DNA from: Knoellia aerolata DSM 18566
GTDB taxonomy: Bacteria; Actinomycetota; Actinomycetes; Actinomycetales; Dermatophilaceae
Assembly: GCF_000768695.1 (NCBI RefSeq)
Contig: NZ_AVPL01000017.1
Span: 1 to 64,000, forward strand
Direction of reading: 5' to 3'
Length of the DNA stretch: 64,000 bases
The position numbers and the translations under genes are program-made. How positions within the stretch are numbered: position 1 is the first letter of the stretch; each line of letters begins with the position of its first letter. The notes beneath the pieces were generated by a model. The model ran no database searches and was not told where the DNA came from. It saw nothing but the letters and a program-made list of their open reading frames with translations. Below are positions 33,019 through 42,072 of this stretch, one piece after another.

Positions 33019-34131
33019 TCAGAGTTCGATGTCGCAGCGGCCGGCGACGGCGTTGATGCAGGTCTGGATCTTGGTGCCGGTGGTGGACTCGTCCGCCACG
33101 GTGATCTCGCCGCTGCGCAGGTCGCGCACGGCGCCGTCGCGCATGGTGACGACGCAGCCGAAGCAGATGCCCATCCGGCAGCCACTCGGCATGAGGACGC
33201 CGGCGGCCTCGCCGGCGTCGAGGATCGGGGTGGAGCCGTCGGCGTCGACGGTGACGCCGCTGGCCTCGAAGGTGACGCTGCCACCCTCGCCGGGTTCGAT
33301 GATGCTGGGCCGGAAGCGCTCGACGTGGAGCAGCTCGGCCAGGCCGGCTTCGGCCCAGTGGGCCTCGGCGGCGTCGAGGAGGCCGGTCGGGCCGCAGACC
33401 CAGACCTCGCGCTCGCGCCAGTCGGGGACGAGGTCGTCCAGGGAGGCGAGGTCGAGGATCCCGGCCACGTCGTCGTGGTTCTCGTGCAGCGTGAGCCGGC
33501 TCGCGGCGGCATACCCGCGCAGCTCCTCACGGAAGATCACGTCGGCCTCGGTCGGCGCGCAGTGGACGTGGGCGACGTCGGGGAGCTCGCCCAGGTGGTT
33601 GCGCAGCATGCCGATGACCGGGGTGATGCCCGAGCCGGCGGTGAGGAACAGTGCCTTGGCGGGCACTGCCTGGGGGAGGGTGAAGTCGCCGGTCGCCTGG
33701 TCGAGCATGACGAGCGTGCCCGGGGTGGCCTGGCGGACGAGGTGGTTGCTCACCTTGCCGTCCGGGATGGCCTTGGTGGTGATGCTGATGAGGCCGTCCG
33801 AGGCGTCGGCCCGGTGGGTCAGGGAGTACGCGCGCCAGTGGCGGACGCCGTCGATGTCGATGCCGATCCGGATGTACTGGCCGGGCCGGTGGCCGAGCCA
33901 GCCCTTCCCCGGGCGGATCGTGATCGTGGCGGCGTCGGCGGTCTCGTGGGCCACCGAGACGATGCGTCCACGCAGTTCGGCGCCGGCCCGGAGCGGGTCG
34001 ATGAGGTCGAGGTAGTCGGAGGGGACCAGCGGCGTCGCGATGGCCTCCGCGACCTTGCGCGCGCCGTCGAGCAGCCCGGCCAGGCGCGCGGGGCGTCGGC
34101 TGGGGGCGAGGCGGTTCAGCGTTGCAGTCAC
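33019..34131 (-). CDS. ferredoxin reductase with C-terminal 2Fe-2S domain
   Basis: This 370-aa flavoprotein passes electrons from NAD(P)H through FAD to a plant-type 2Fe-2S centre and on to the desaturase. FAD contacts are in HWRAYSLTHRA, the nucleotide site in LFLTAGSGITPVIGML, and WVCGPTGLL follows. The C-terminal cluster has CRMGICFGC plus a distant Cys in IQTCINAV. Start is GTG at 34131; a perfect palindrome sits 10 nt upstream. Gene order matches the Rv3230c-DesA3 pair. Confidence 0.92.
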   Translation of the reverse strand: MTATLNRLAPSRRPARLAGLLDGARKVAEAIATPLVPSDYLDLIDPLRAGAELRGRIVSVAHETADAATITIRPGKGWLGHRPGQYIRIGIDIDGVRHWRAYSLTHRADASDGLISITTKAIPDGKVSNHLVRQATPGTLVMLDQATGDFTLPQAVPAKALFLTAGSGITPVIGMLRNHLGELPDVAHVHCAPTEADVIFREELRGYAAASRLTLHENHDDVAGILDLASLDDLVPDWREREVWVCGPTGLLDAAEAHWAEAGLAELLHVERFRPSIIEPGEGGSVTFEASGVTVDADGSTPILDAGEAAGVLMPSGCRMGICFGCVVTMRDGAVRDLRSGEITVADESTTGTKIQTCINAVAGRCDIEL

Positions 34132-34140
34132 GGACGCCAG

Positions 34141-34166
34141 CGTAACCTACGTTCCCGTAGGTTACG
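34141..34166. promoter_or_regulatory. perfect 11-bp palindromic operator
   Basis: CGTAACCTACG (34141-34151) and CGTAGGTTACG (34156-34166) form a perfect dyad with a 4-nt centre, 10 nt upstream of the reductase GTG; a further half-like CCGTAGGT follows at about 34170. Size and symmetry suit a TetR-family repressor site controlling the reductase and desaturase. The regulator gene is not in the window. Confidence 0.75.
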
Positions 34167-34201
34167 AGTCCGTAGGTCGTGATCCGGCCCACGGACGGGC
34201 G

Positions 34202-35089
34202 CTACCGGTCGGCGAGCACCTCGGCGAGCCGTGCCCCGAATGCGACGGGCTGGCCCGGCCACGGACCCTCCGCGCTCGCGAAGCCGCCGTGGTGGCTGGG
34301 GAAGACGGCCACCGGCAGGCCGACCTGCTCGGCCAGCCCGCGGGTGGTGCGCGCCGTGATGGTGTCGCCGGTCTCCTCGCCCACGGCGAGCACGAGGCGG
34401 GGCTCCGAGCGCCGGAGCGCGTCGAGGTCCGGTCGGGCGTCCGTCACGGCGTCGGCGCGGTCCGAGAGCAGCGGGTCGTCGCGGGACCCGTCGTCCTCGG
34501 TCGGCAGACCGAACTGGGCGGGGTCGGCCGGGGGTTGTGCGAAGTACTCGTCGGTGAACTCGCCCTGCCAGCTGGTCATCCTGATGAAGGCGGCCATCCC
34601 CGCCCCGAAACCGCGCTCCGCGTAGGCGCGCGCCACCTCGTCGGACGCGCGCGTCGCGGCCTCCGCATCCGGGAGCGCCCCCATGACCGGGGGTTCGTGG
34701 GCGACGACGGTGACGAGGTCCCCGGGGTGGGAGGCGACCCACGTGAGGGCGGCGACCGCCCCGCCGCTGCTGGCGAAGACGTCGACGGGACCGGCACCCA
34801 GGTGCTTGACGAGGGCGTGCAGGTCCGCCGCCTGGTCCTCGGGCGTCTGGTCGGTGCGACCGTCCCTGCGCGTCGTGCTGCGGCCCAGCCCCCGGGGGTC
34901 GTAGGTGACGACGGTGCGGTCGGGGAACTCGGCCGCCAGGGCCTCGAAGCCGTCCGCGCACATCGGTTGCCCGATCATGAGCAGCGGCGGCCGCCCGTCC
35001 GCGGTGGGGAGCGGCCCACGCACGTCGTGGACGAGGTCCACGTCGGGGAGCTCGAGCGTCCGGGTCACGACCTTCGGGGCGTCAGCCAT
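34202..35089 (-). CDS. alpha/beta hydrolase
   Basis: This 295-aa protein has the alpha/beta hydrolase fold: LLMIGQPMCADGF for the oxyanion region, VVTYDPRGLGRST, then the nucleophile elbow VFASSGGAVAAL near residue 108, and the catalytic His in FPSHHGGFAS. The elbow reads A-S-S-G-G and not the usual G-x-S-x-G. Substrate unknown. It stands alone between the reductase and the nucleoside transporter genes, with small gaps on both sides. Confidence 0.82.
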   Translation of the reverse strand: MADAPKVVTRTLELPDVDLVHDVRGPLPTADGRPPLLMIGQPMCADGFEALAAEFPDRTVVTYDPRGLGRSTTRRDGRTDQTPEDQAADLHALVKHLGAGPVDVFASSGGAVAALTWVASHPGDLVTVVAHEPPVMGALPDAEAATRASDEVARAYAERGFGAGMAAFIRMTSWQGEFTDEYFAQPPADPAQFGLPTEDDGSRDDPLLSDRADAVTDARPDLDALRRSEPRLVLAVGEETGDTITARTTRGLAEQVGLPVAVFPSHHGGFASAEGPWPGQPVAFGARLAEVLADR

Positions 35090-35118
35090 GAACCCAGAGT
35101 GCCACGGGAAGGTCGACG

Positions 35119-36690
35119 TCAGTGGGAGTCGGAGTCGCCGGCCATGAGGCGTCCGATCTCGGTGCGGTCGGCGTCCTTGCCAGCGATCTCCGCGACGACC
35201 TTGCCGCCGTGGATGACCGCGATCCGGTCCGCGAGCGAGAGCACCTCGTCGAGCTCGGCCGAGACGAGGAGGACGGCGGCCCCGGCGTCGCGGGCCTCGA
35301 CGATGCGGCGGTGGACGAACTCGATCGAGCCCACGTCGACGCCGCGGGTCGGCTGGGCCGCCATGAGCAGCCGCGGACGCGCGGACATCTCCCGGGCGAC
35401 GACGACCTTCTGCTTGTTGCCACCGGACAGCGACGCGGCCGGTGCCTCGACGTTGGGAGAGCGGATGTCGAACTCGGTCCGCAGGCCCTCGGCGTACTCG
35501 CGCACCGCGCCGAAGTCGCGGATGAACCCCTTGGCGAAGGGCGCCTCGTCGAAGCGGTTGAGGACGAGGTTGTCGGCGATGGAGTAGCCCCCGACGAGTC
35601 CGTGCTTCTCGCGGTCCTCGGGGATGTGGCCGACGCCGGCGTTGTTGGTGTCGCGGGCGTTGGAGCGGGTGATGTCGACGGCGTCGGCTCCCGAGCCGAG
35701 GTGGACGGAGCCGCTGACCGGGGGACGCATCCCGGCGAGGCTCTCGACGAGCTCGCGCTGTCCGTTGCCCTCGACCCCCGCGACCCCGACGATCTCGCCC
35801 GCGCGGACCTCGAGGTCGAAGCCGTCGACGGCCGGAAGGCCACGGTCGTCGCGGACGTGGAGGTCCTTGATCGACAGCACGGTCTCGCCCGGCGTCGCCT
35901 CGGCCTTGTCGACCCGCAGGACGACCTCGCGGCCGACCATCATGCTGGCGAGGTCGCTCGTCGTCGTGGACGACAGGTCGTCGACGCCCCCGACGACCTT
36001 GCCCTGGCGCAGGACGTAGCAGCGGTCGGCCACCGAGAGCACCTCGCGCAGCTTGTGCGTGATGAAGACGATGGAGGTCCCGCCGGCGGCGAGGTCCTTC
36101 ATGACCCCGAGCAGCTCGTCGGTCTCCTGGGGGGTGAGGACGGCGGTCGGCTCGTCGAGGATGAGCAGGTCGACCTCGCGGGAGAGGGCCTTGAGGATCT
36201 CGACGCGCTGCTGGGTGCCGACGGGCAGGTCCTCGACCTCGGCGTCGGGGTCGACGGAGAGGTTGTGCCGCGCCGACAGCTCACGGACCATGTCGCGGGC
36301 GCCGTCGAGGTCGAGCATCCCGCTGCGGGTGCTCTCGTGGCCGAGCATCATGTTCTCCGCCACCGTCATGACCGGCACGAGCTGGAAGTGCTGGTGCACC
36401 ATGCCGATGCCGCGGCGGATGGCGTCCTTGGGGTCCTTGATCCGGCTCGAGTCACCCTTGATCGTGATCGTGCCGGCGTCGGGGGTCATCAGCCCGAAGA
36501 TCTGCTTGACCAGGGTCGACTTGCCGGCGCCGTTCTCACCGAGGAGGGCGACGATCTCGCCCCGGTCGACCCGCAGCGAGATGTCCTCGTTGGCGCGGAC
36601 GGTGCCGAACGCCTTCGAGAGGCCCTCGATCTCGAGGAGGGTCTCGCGGGAGCGGCCGGCCTCGTGGACCTCTGCCTGGGTGTCGGTCAT
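35119..36690 (-). CDS. nucleoside-type ABC importer ATPase, tandem domains
   Basis: This 523-aa cytoplasmic ATPase has two ABC cassettes, as in sugar and nucleoside importers with BMP lipoproteins. Cassette 1 shows LLGENGAGKSTLVKQIFGL near residue 50 and LLILDEPTAVL; cassette 2, from about residue 265, has the degenerate Walker A GVEGNGQREL and signature LSGGNKQKVVVARE. Degeneracy in the second Walker A is normal here. One base separates it from the permease gene upstream, so it is the last gene of the transporter operon. Confidence 0.93.
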   Translation of the reverse strand: MTDTQAEVHEAGRSRETLLEIEGLSKAFGTVRANEDISLRVDRGEIVALLGENGAGKSTLVKQIFGLMTPDAGTITIKGDSSRIKDPKDAIRRGIGMVHQHFQLVPVMTVAENMMLGHESTRSGMLDLDGARDMVRELSARHNLSVDPDAEVEDLPVGTQQRVEILKALSREVDLLILDEPTAVLTPQETDELLGVMKDLAAGGTSIVFITHKLREVLSVADRCYVLRQGKVVGGVDDLSSTTTSDLASMMVGREVVLRVDKAEATPGETVLSIKDLHVRDDRGLPAVDGFDLEVRAGEIVGVAGVEGNGQRELVESLAGMRPPVSGSVHLGSGADAVDITRSNARDTNNAGVGHIPEDREKHGLVGGYSIADNLVLNRFDEAPFAKGFIRDFGAVREYAEGLRTEFDIRSPNVEAPAASLSGGNKQKVVVAREMSARPRLLMAAQPTRGVDVGSIEFVHRRIVEARDAGAAVLLVSAELDEVLSLADRIAVIHGGKVVAEIAGKDADRTEIGRLMAGDSDSH

Positions 36691-36691
36691 G

Positions 36692-37681
36692 TCAGTCGCC
36701 CTTCACGAACGGTTGCCCCACGGCGCCCGGTGCCCGGACCCGACCGGCCGCCGCGGCGAGCACGACGAGGGTGAGGACGTAGGGCAGGAGGTTGATGAAC
36801 TGCTGGGGGATGTCGACGACGTTGCTCGCCTGGAGCTGCGAGGCGGACGCCGACATGAAGCCGAAGAACAGCGCCGCCGCCAGGGCGCGCATCGGGCGCC
36901 AGGCGCCGAAGATGAGGATCGCCAGCGCGAGGAAGCCTCGACCCGCACTCATGTCCCGTTCGAAGGTGCTCGTCGCCTCCATCGACAGGTAGGTGCCGGC
37001 GATGCCCGCGAGGGTGCCGGCGACGGTGACGTTGAACAGCCGCAGGCCGACGACGTTGATGCCGGCGGTGTCGGCTGCCGACGGGTACTCGCCGACGGCG
37101 CGGGTCCGCAGACCCCAGCGCGTCTTGAAGAGCAGCACGTGCAGCACGAGCGCGATGACGAGCGCGAAGAGGGCGATCGGCCCGTCCGAGAAGAACACCG
37201 GCCCGATGAGCGGGATCTTCGAGAGCAGGGGCACGTCGAAGTTCGGCAGGCCGCGGGGGATCGTCTTGCCGGACTCGTAGTAGAACGACGTGATGCCGGT
37301 GGCGACGATGTTGATGACGACACCGGCGATGATCTGGTCGAGCTGGCCCTTGACGGTGGTGAAGGCGAGGAAGGCGCCCATCGCGATGCCGGACAGCGCG
37401 CCGGCGATGACACCGATGATGACCGACTGGGTCGCGGCGGCGGCGAAGAAGGCGGCGAACGCCCCCACGAGCATCTGGCCCTCGATGCCGATGTTGACCA
37501 CACCCGAGCGCTCGCCGATGACGCCGACCATGGCGCCGAGGACGAGCGGCACGGCGAGGAACCAGGCGTAGGAGAACATCGACACGGCGATGTTGGAGTT
37601 CACGAAGTAGAACGCGTATGCCGCCACGAGGACGAGCAGGGCCGTCGTCGCCCAGACCTTGTTGCGCAGGAACCACTCCAT
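36692..37681 (-). CDS. nucleoside ABC importer permease 2
   Basis: This 329-aa permease has about nine hydrophobic segments and the family stretches VIGERSGVVNIGIEGQMLVGAF and VGEYPSAADTAGINV, as in nucleoside/ribose-type BPD permeases next to bmpA. The ATG at 37681 leaves 1 nt to the permease 1 stop; a GTG three codons earlier (37690) would overlap and is possible. Pairs with permease 1 as a heterodimer. Confidence 0.9.
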   Translation of the reverse strand: MEWFLRNKVWATTALLVLVAAYAFYFVNSNIAVSMFSYAWFLAVPLVLGAMVGVIGERSGVVNIGIEGQMLVGAFAAFFAAAATQSVIIGVIAGALSGIAMGAFLAFTTVKGQLDQIIAGVVINIVATGITSFYYESGKTIPRGLPNFDVPLLSKIPLIGPVFFSDGPIALFALVIALVLHVLLFKTRWGLRTRAVGEYPSAADTAGINVVGLRLFNVTVAGTLAGIAGTYLSMEATSTFERDMSAGRGFLALAILIFGAWRPMRALAAALFFGFMSASASQLQASNVVDIPQQFINLLPYVLTLVVLAAAAGRVRAPGAVGQPFVKGD

Positions 37682-37682
37682 G

Positions 37683-38882
37683 TCAGGCACCCCAGCTTCC
37701 GGCGAGCTGCGTCTGCTTCGCCGTGTGTCGGCGGAAGATCCACTTCGCGATGACGGGCAGCGACACCATGAGCAGCGTGATGGCGAGGAGGACGTCGACG
37801 ACCTCGGGGCGGATGCCCAGCTCGAACTGCAGGCTCGGCGCCCCGGCACGCATCGCCCCGACGAGGATCGCCGCCGGGATCGTGCCGAGCGGGTTGCCGC
37901 GGGCGAGCAGGGCGATGGTGATGCCGTCGAAGCCGAGGCTGCCGGCGATGCCGCTCTGGTAGCGGTACGGCTCGATCTGCAGGAGCTCGAGGGTCCCGGC
38001 CAGTCCGGCGAGCGCACCGGACGTGGCCATGGCGATGATCGTCGCCTTCGTTGTCGAGATCCCGGCGTACCCGGCGGCGAACCGGTTGCGGCCCACCGTC
38101 TGGAGCTCGAAGCCGAGGGTGGTGCGCTTGAGCATCCAGGCGACGAGGACGGCGAGGATGAGGGCGACCGGGAGGCCCCAGGGGAGGACACCGAGCGGGA
38201 GGAGCCGCGCGTCCTCACGCACCGCGTGGGTGGTCGGGAAGACTTGGCTGGTGTCGGCCAGCGGCCCGCCGTTGATGAGCCAGTCGATGAGGCCGACGGC
38301 GATCGAGTTGAGCATGATCGTCGAGATCACCTCGTGGACGCCGCGGGTGGTCTTGAGCAGCGCGGCGATCGAGGCCCACATCGCGCCGAAGAGCAGGCCG
38401 GCGATGACGCTGACGATGACGAGGACCGGGACGGGCAGGTCGCGCAGCGAGTGGGCGATCCAGGCGGCGCCGATGCCGCCGGCCATGAGCTGGCCCTGGC
38501 CACCGATGTTGAACAGGCCGACCTTGAGCGGGATCGCGACGGCCAGGCCGACGAGGATGAGCGGCGTCGTCTTCTGCAGCGTGGCGAGCAACCCGCCCTC
38601 GGTGAGGAAGGAGCGCTGGAAGAGCCGCTGGTACGCGTAGGTCGGGTTGAAGCCCTGGGCCCGGATGAGGATCGCGCCGATGGCGAACGCGAGGACGACG
38701 GCCAGGATCGGCACGACGATCGCCTGGTGCCGCACGAGGAAGCCGAGCAGCCCGGTGGGGGGCGGCGGGGCGCCGCGCTCGGCGACGACGGGCACCGCGG
38801 GCGCCTCGGCCGGCGCCGTCGCGGGGGCACCGCCGGCGTCGGGCGGGGTGTCCTTCGCCGGTGGGCGGTCGGGGTCAGCCAT
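37683..38882 (-). CDS. nucleoside ABC importer permease 1
   Basis: This 399-aa permease has an N-terminal Pro/Ala-rich cytoplasmic stretch of about 45 residues, then eight or more hydrophobic segments. GLFNIGGQGQLMAGGIGAAW and TVGRNRFAAGYAGIS are the counterparts of the loops seen in permease 2. GGAGAG upstream of the ATG at 38882 supports the start. Between it and the binding-protein gene lies a strong hairpin. Confidence 0.9.
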   Translation of the reverse strand: MADPDRPPAKDTPPDAGGAPATAPAEAPAVPVVAERGAPPPPTGLLGFLVRHQAIVVPILAVVLAFAIGAILIRAQGFNPTYAYQRLFQRSFLTEGGLLATLQKTTPLILVGLAVAIPLKVGLFNIGGQGQLMAGGIGAAWIAHSLRDLPVPVLVIVSVIAGLLFGAMWASIAALLKTTRGVHEVISTIMLNSIAVGLIDWLINGGPLADTSQVFPTTHAVREDARLLPLGVLPWGLPVALILAVLVAWMLKRTTLGFELQTVGRNRFAAGYAGISTTKATIIAMATSGALAGLAGTLELLQIEPYRYQSGIAGSLGFDGITIALLARGNPLGTIPAAILVGAMRAGAPSLQFELGIRPEVVDVLLAITLLMVSLPVIAKWIFRRHTAKQTQLAGSWGA

Positions 38883-38908
38883 GACTCTCCGGTGGTGTGG
38901 GAACGGAG

Positions 38909-38940
38909 GAACGGGTGCCCTCCGGAGAGGGCACCCGTTC
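38909..38940 (-). terminator. 14-bp hairpin between bmpA-type gene and permease
   Basis: GAACGGGTGCCCTC and GAGGGCACCCGTTC pair perfectly across a CGGA loop, 27 nt before the permease start. It probably attenuates read-through or protects the upstream mRNA so that binding protein exceeds permease. Confidence 0.7.
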
Positions 38941-39005
38941 CGTCGGAAGCATGCTCGGACTGTATCGGACGAGCGGTCGTGAACCGGGCGGTTCGCGGCT
39001 CGCCG

Positions 39006-39038
39006 CCACAGCCGACCGAGCGTGCGGTCGTGCTGTGG
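39006..39038 (-). terminator. hairpin just after the binding-protein stop
   Basis: CCACAGC-CGACC pairs with GGTCG-(T)-GCTGTGG, a 12-bp stem with one bulge and an 8-nt loop, immediately past the stop codon at 39040. With the next hairpin it makes a double stop signal. Confidence 0.5.
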
Positions 39039-39039
39039 G

Positions 39040-40089
39040 TCAGGCGACCTTGAGGCTGCCGTCCTCGAGCTTCTTGATGACGTCCTCGACCTTGGTCTTG
39101 ACGTCCGCGGGGATCTTCGAGTCGAAGTCGTGGTACTCGGACAGGCCGGTCTTGCCGAGGAAGTTGCCGCCCTTGATGGAGCCGTCCTTGGCCTGCTTGA
39201 GCAGCTCGGTGGTGCCGTCGACGAGCTTCTTCTCGGCCGACGTCACGAGGCACGGGTGCGCCTCGGGGACGGTCTCCCACTGGTCGACGTCGACGCCGAT
39301 GCAGAAGAGGGAGGTGCCCGCGCCGGAGGACTTGGCGACCTCGCCGAGGGCGCCGTTGCCGGTGCCGCCACCGGCGCCGAAGATGATGTCCGCACCCTGC
39401 GCGAGCATCTTCTTGGCCTCACCGGCACCCCACGGGGAGTCGGAGAAGGCGTTGGGGCCGGCGGGGTGGTAGACCTTCGCGACCGAGATCTTGGGGTTGG
39501 CGGCCTTGGACCCCAGCTCGTAGCCCTTGGCGTACATCTGGGTCGGCGGGATCTCCTCGCCGAGGACGATGCCGATCTTGCTCGTCTTGGTCATGAGGCC
39601 GGCGAGGTAGCCGGCGGCGTAGCCCGCGTTAGCCTCGGGGAAGATCAGGCCGGTGACGTTCGGGGCCGTCTTCGCGGCGTCCTGGAACTGGTCGACACCG
39701 ATGAACTTGACGGTCGGGTTGGCCTTGGCCGCGGTCACGGTCGCCTCGCCCATGAGGAAGCCGACGGTGACGATGGAGTCGTACTTCTGGTCGGTGAACT
39801 GCTTGATGTTCGCCGGGTAGTCCTTGGAGTCCTTGGTCTCGATGTACTTCGTCTGGACACCTTCGCCCTCGAGAGCCTTGACGCCCTCCCAGGCGGCCTG
39901 GTTGAACGACTTGTCGTCGATGGTGCCCTTGTCGGTGACGAGACCGATGCAGAACACGTCCGCCGAGGAGCAGTCCTTGGGGGCGGCCGAGCTGCCGTCC
40001 GAGCTGGTGTCGCCGGTGCTACCGCCACAGCCGGCGAGAACGAGGGCGAGGGCGGCGGGGGCCGCGACGAGGAAAGGCTTGGCCTTCAT
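39040..40089 (-). CDS. bmpA: BMP-family nucleoside-binding lipoprotein
   Basis: This 349-aa exported lipoprotein captures the substrate for the ABC importer. The signal peptide MKAKPFLVAAPAALALVLAGC ends in a lipobox LAGC with the lipidated Cys at 21, followed by a Ser/Gly/Asp linker. The mature part shows GLVTDKGTIDDKSFNQAAWEG and GVDVDQWETVPEAHPCLVTS, signatures of the BMP/PnrA family, which mostly bind purine nucleosides. AAGGAG precedes the ATG. First gene of the transporter operon. Confidence 0.93.
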   Translation of the reverse strand: MKAKPFLVAAPAALALVLAGCGGSTGDTSSDGSSAAPKDCSSADVFCIGLVTDKGTIDDKSFNQAAWEGVKALEGEGVQTKYIETKDSKDYPANIKQFTDQKYDSIVTVGFLMGEATVTAAKANPTVKFIGVDQFQDAAKTAPNVTGLIFPEANAGYAAGYLAGLMTKTSKIGIVLGEEIPPTQMYAKGYELGSKAANPKISVAKVYHPAGPNAFSDSPWGAGEAKKMLAQGADIIFGAGGGTGNGALGEVAKSSGAGTSLFCIGVDVDQWETVPEAHPCLVTSAEKKLVDGTTELLKQAKDGSIKGGNFLGKTGLSEYHDFDSKIPADVKTKVEDVIKKLEDGSLKVA

Positions 40090-40183
40090 AGGGGTCTACT
40101 CCTTGGGGGTGTGCAGGATGCCCCCGAACTGTAGCCGTCCGCTCCGCCCTCTGAGACGGGCTTGCCAATCCGTTGCCGTCTCG

Positions 40184-40633
40184 TTACTGGCGGGTCAGCG
40201 CGGCGATCTCCGCGGCATACTCCGGGAAGCGCGCGACGAGCGGAGCGCGCTCGCCGAGGGTGAAGTGCTGCGGTCGGTAGGCGGGGCTGCACCAGCAGGA
40301 GACCAGGCTCCAGTCGCCCAGGGTCGCCGCACCCTGCCACACCCCTCGGCGCACGAGCATCTGCCGGCGGGTGGCGTCGAGCAGCGAGAGGGTCCCGCGG
40401 TTGCGCCTCGGGCTCTCGTGCAGACGGAGCAGGGCCGTCGGCGCACCCTCGAGCCACTGCCACCCCTCGTCGACGGTGAGCCGGTGCATCGCCGAGAAGC
40501 CCTCGGGGGCGGCGGTGAGCAGGACGAGGACGGAGGACAGCTCCTGCGTCCGGGGACCCTCGACGTAGAACGCGCCCTCGTCGGGGAGGGGCTTCATCCT
40601 CAGCTCGTCGATGACCTGCTCGGCGGAGCGCAT
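40184..40633 (-). CDS. cupin-fold protein, DUF985-like
   Basis: This 149-aa protein resembles the DUF985 cupins: EQVIDELRMKPLPDEGAFYV at the start, then SAMHRLTVDEGWQWLEGAPTALL and SLVSCWCSPAYRPQHFTLG. The conserved His and Glu of the cupin are present (MHRL, QHF). Start at 40633 leaves 5 nt to the deaminase gene upstream, so it belongs to the deaminase/phosphorylase unit. Role unknown; a small-molecule isomerase or binding function is possible. Confidence 0.78.
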   Translation of the reverse strand: MRSAEQVIDELRMKPLPDEGAFYVEGPRTQELSSVLVLLTAAPEGFSAMHRLTVDEGWQWLEGAPTALLRLHESPRRNRGTLSLLDATRRQMLVRRGVWQGAATLGDWSLVSCWCSPAYRPQHFTLGERAPLVARFPEYAAEIAALTRQ

Positions 40634-40638
40634 GCGGG

Positions 40639-42072
40639 TCAGGCTTCCCGAGCGTCGACGACGGCGGCGGCGTGGGCGTGGGCGTGGGCGTGGGCGGCGG
40701 CGGCGGCCGCGGCCGCGTCGCGAGCCCGGGCGCGACACCGGTCGAGGAGCTCACGCGTGTCCAGCAGGGTGCTGCGGCGGTCGCTGACGACGATCCTGCC
40801 GTCGACGAGGACGTGCGTGACGTCGCCCCTGCCGGCGGCGTGCACGAGGAGCGCGGGGACGTCGTGGACCGGGGCGAGGTGCGGCTGCTCGAGGTCGAGG
40901 AGGACGAGGTCGGCCCGCTTGCCGACCTCGAGCGAGCCGATGAGGGCGTCCATCCCGAGCGCCCGTGCTCCCTCGATCGTCGCGGCGCGCAGGATCTCGG
41001 TCGCGTGGAGGTCGGGCCGTCCGCTGGTGAGGGCGGCGAGGTGGGCGGCCTGGCGCATCACCTGCCACATGTCGAGGTCGTTCGAGCTCGCGCAGCCGTC
41101 GGTGCCCAGCCCCAGCCGTATGCCGTCCGCCCGCCACCGCGCCCAGTCGAGGGCGCCGGACGCGAGCTTGAGGTTGGACCCGGGGCAGTGGGCGACGGTG
41201 ACACCCGCGGCGGCAGCGGTCGCCCGGTCCGGGCCGGACAGGTGCACCCCGTGCCCGAACACGACCCGCATCCGGCTCGCGTCCGCAACTCTGGTCGCGT
41301 TCCCGACCACTCCTGCGGACGCAAGGAGCTCGGTGGGGGTGGCGCCGAGGCGGGCGGCCAGGTCGGCGTTCTCGGCGGCGTTCTCGGAGACGTGGGTGTG
41401 CAGGACCGGGGGGAGGTCGCCGGCCTCGGGGTCCGTGACCTCGGCCAGGACCCGGGCCACCTCGGCGAGGTGCTCGACCGAGCAGGTGTAGGTGCTGTGT
41501 GGCATCGCCGCCACCGGCACCCGCGGTCCTCCCGCCTCGCGGATCGCCGACGGCCACCCGCGCAGGCCGGCGATCCGCTCCTCCCACGCCAGCCCGTCGG
41601 GACCCGGGCCGTCGAAGAAGGTCGGCCCGCCGACGTGGCGCGACCCGGCCGCGACGGCGCCGCGGTGCGCGGCCTCGTGGTGGAAGTACATGTCGAGCTG
41701 GGTCGTGCAGCCGCCCAGCAGCGACTCCAGGGCCCCGAGGGTGGCGCCGAGCTCGACCGTCGCGGGGTCCATGACGGCGCCCTCGGCCGCCCAGACCCGT
41801 TCGAGGAAGCCCTGCAGGTCGACGCCCTCGGCGATGCCCCGCAGCAGGGTCATCGGCAGGTGGGTGTGGAGGTTGACCAGGCCGGGGAGCGCGAGCCGCC
41901 CGCGGCCGTCGATGACGACCTCGCTCCCGTCGCCGTCCATGGCCGGGGCCACGTCCGGGCCGATCGCCGTGATGACGCCGTCCTCCACGACGAGCGTGAC
42001 GTCGCGCATGACGGTGTCCTCGGCGTCGACCGTCACCACGAGGGCGAGGTCGCGCACGACCACTCGGCTCAC
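40639..42072 (-). CDS. amidohydrolase: MTA/SAH or related nucleoside deaminase
   Basis: This 477-aa metal-dependent deaminase belongs to the TRZ/ATZ-MtaD group. Metal ligands and active-site motifs are HTHLPMTLLRGIAEGVDL near residue 68, HTHVSENAAEN, FGHGVHLS and GTDGCASSNDLDM. The wording of the first motif is that of 5-methylthioadenosine/S-adenosylhomocysteine deaminases. The C-terminus carries a low-complexity Ala run and HAHAHAHA, from tandem GGGCGT repeats, beyond the family end. GTG start overlaps the phosphorylase stop (GTGA). Guanine-type deamination cannot be excluded. Confidence 0.85.
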   Translation of the reverse strand: MSRVVVRDLALVVTVDAEDTVMRDVTLVVEDGVITAIGPDVAPAMDGDGSEVVIDGRGRLALPGLVNLHTHLPMTLLRGIAEGVDLQGFLERVWAAEGAVMDPATVELGATLGALESLLGGCTTQLDMYFHHEAAHRGAVAAGSRHVGGPTFFDGPGPDGLAWEERIAGLRGWPSAIREAGGPRVPVAAMPHSTYTCSVEHLAEVARVLAEVTDPEAGDLPPVLHTHVSENAAENADLAARLGATPTELLASAGVVGNATRVADASRMRVVFGHGVHLSGPDRATAAAAGVTVAHCPGSNLKLASGALDWARWRADGIRLGLGTDGCASSNDLDMWQVMRQAAHLAALTSGRPDLHATEILRAATIEGARALGMDALIGSLEVGKRADLVLLDLEQPHLAPVHDVPALLVHAAGRGDVTHVLVDGRIVVSDRRSTLLDTRELLDRCRARARDAAAAAAAAHAHAHAHAAAVVDAREA

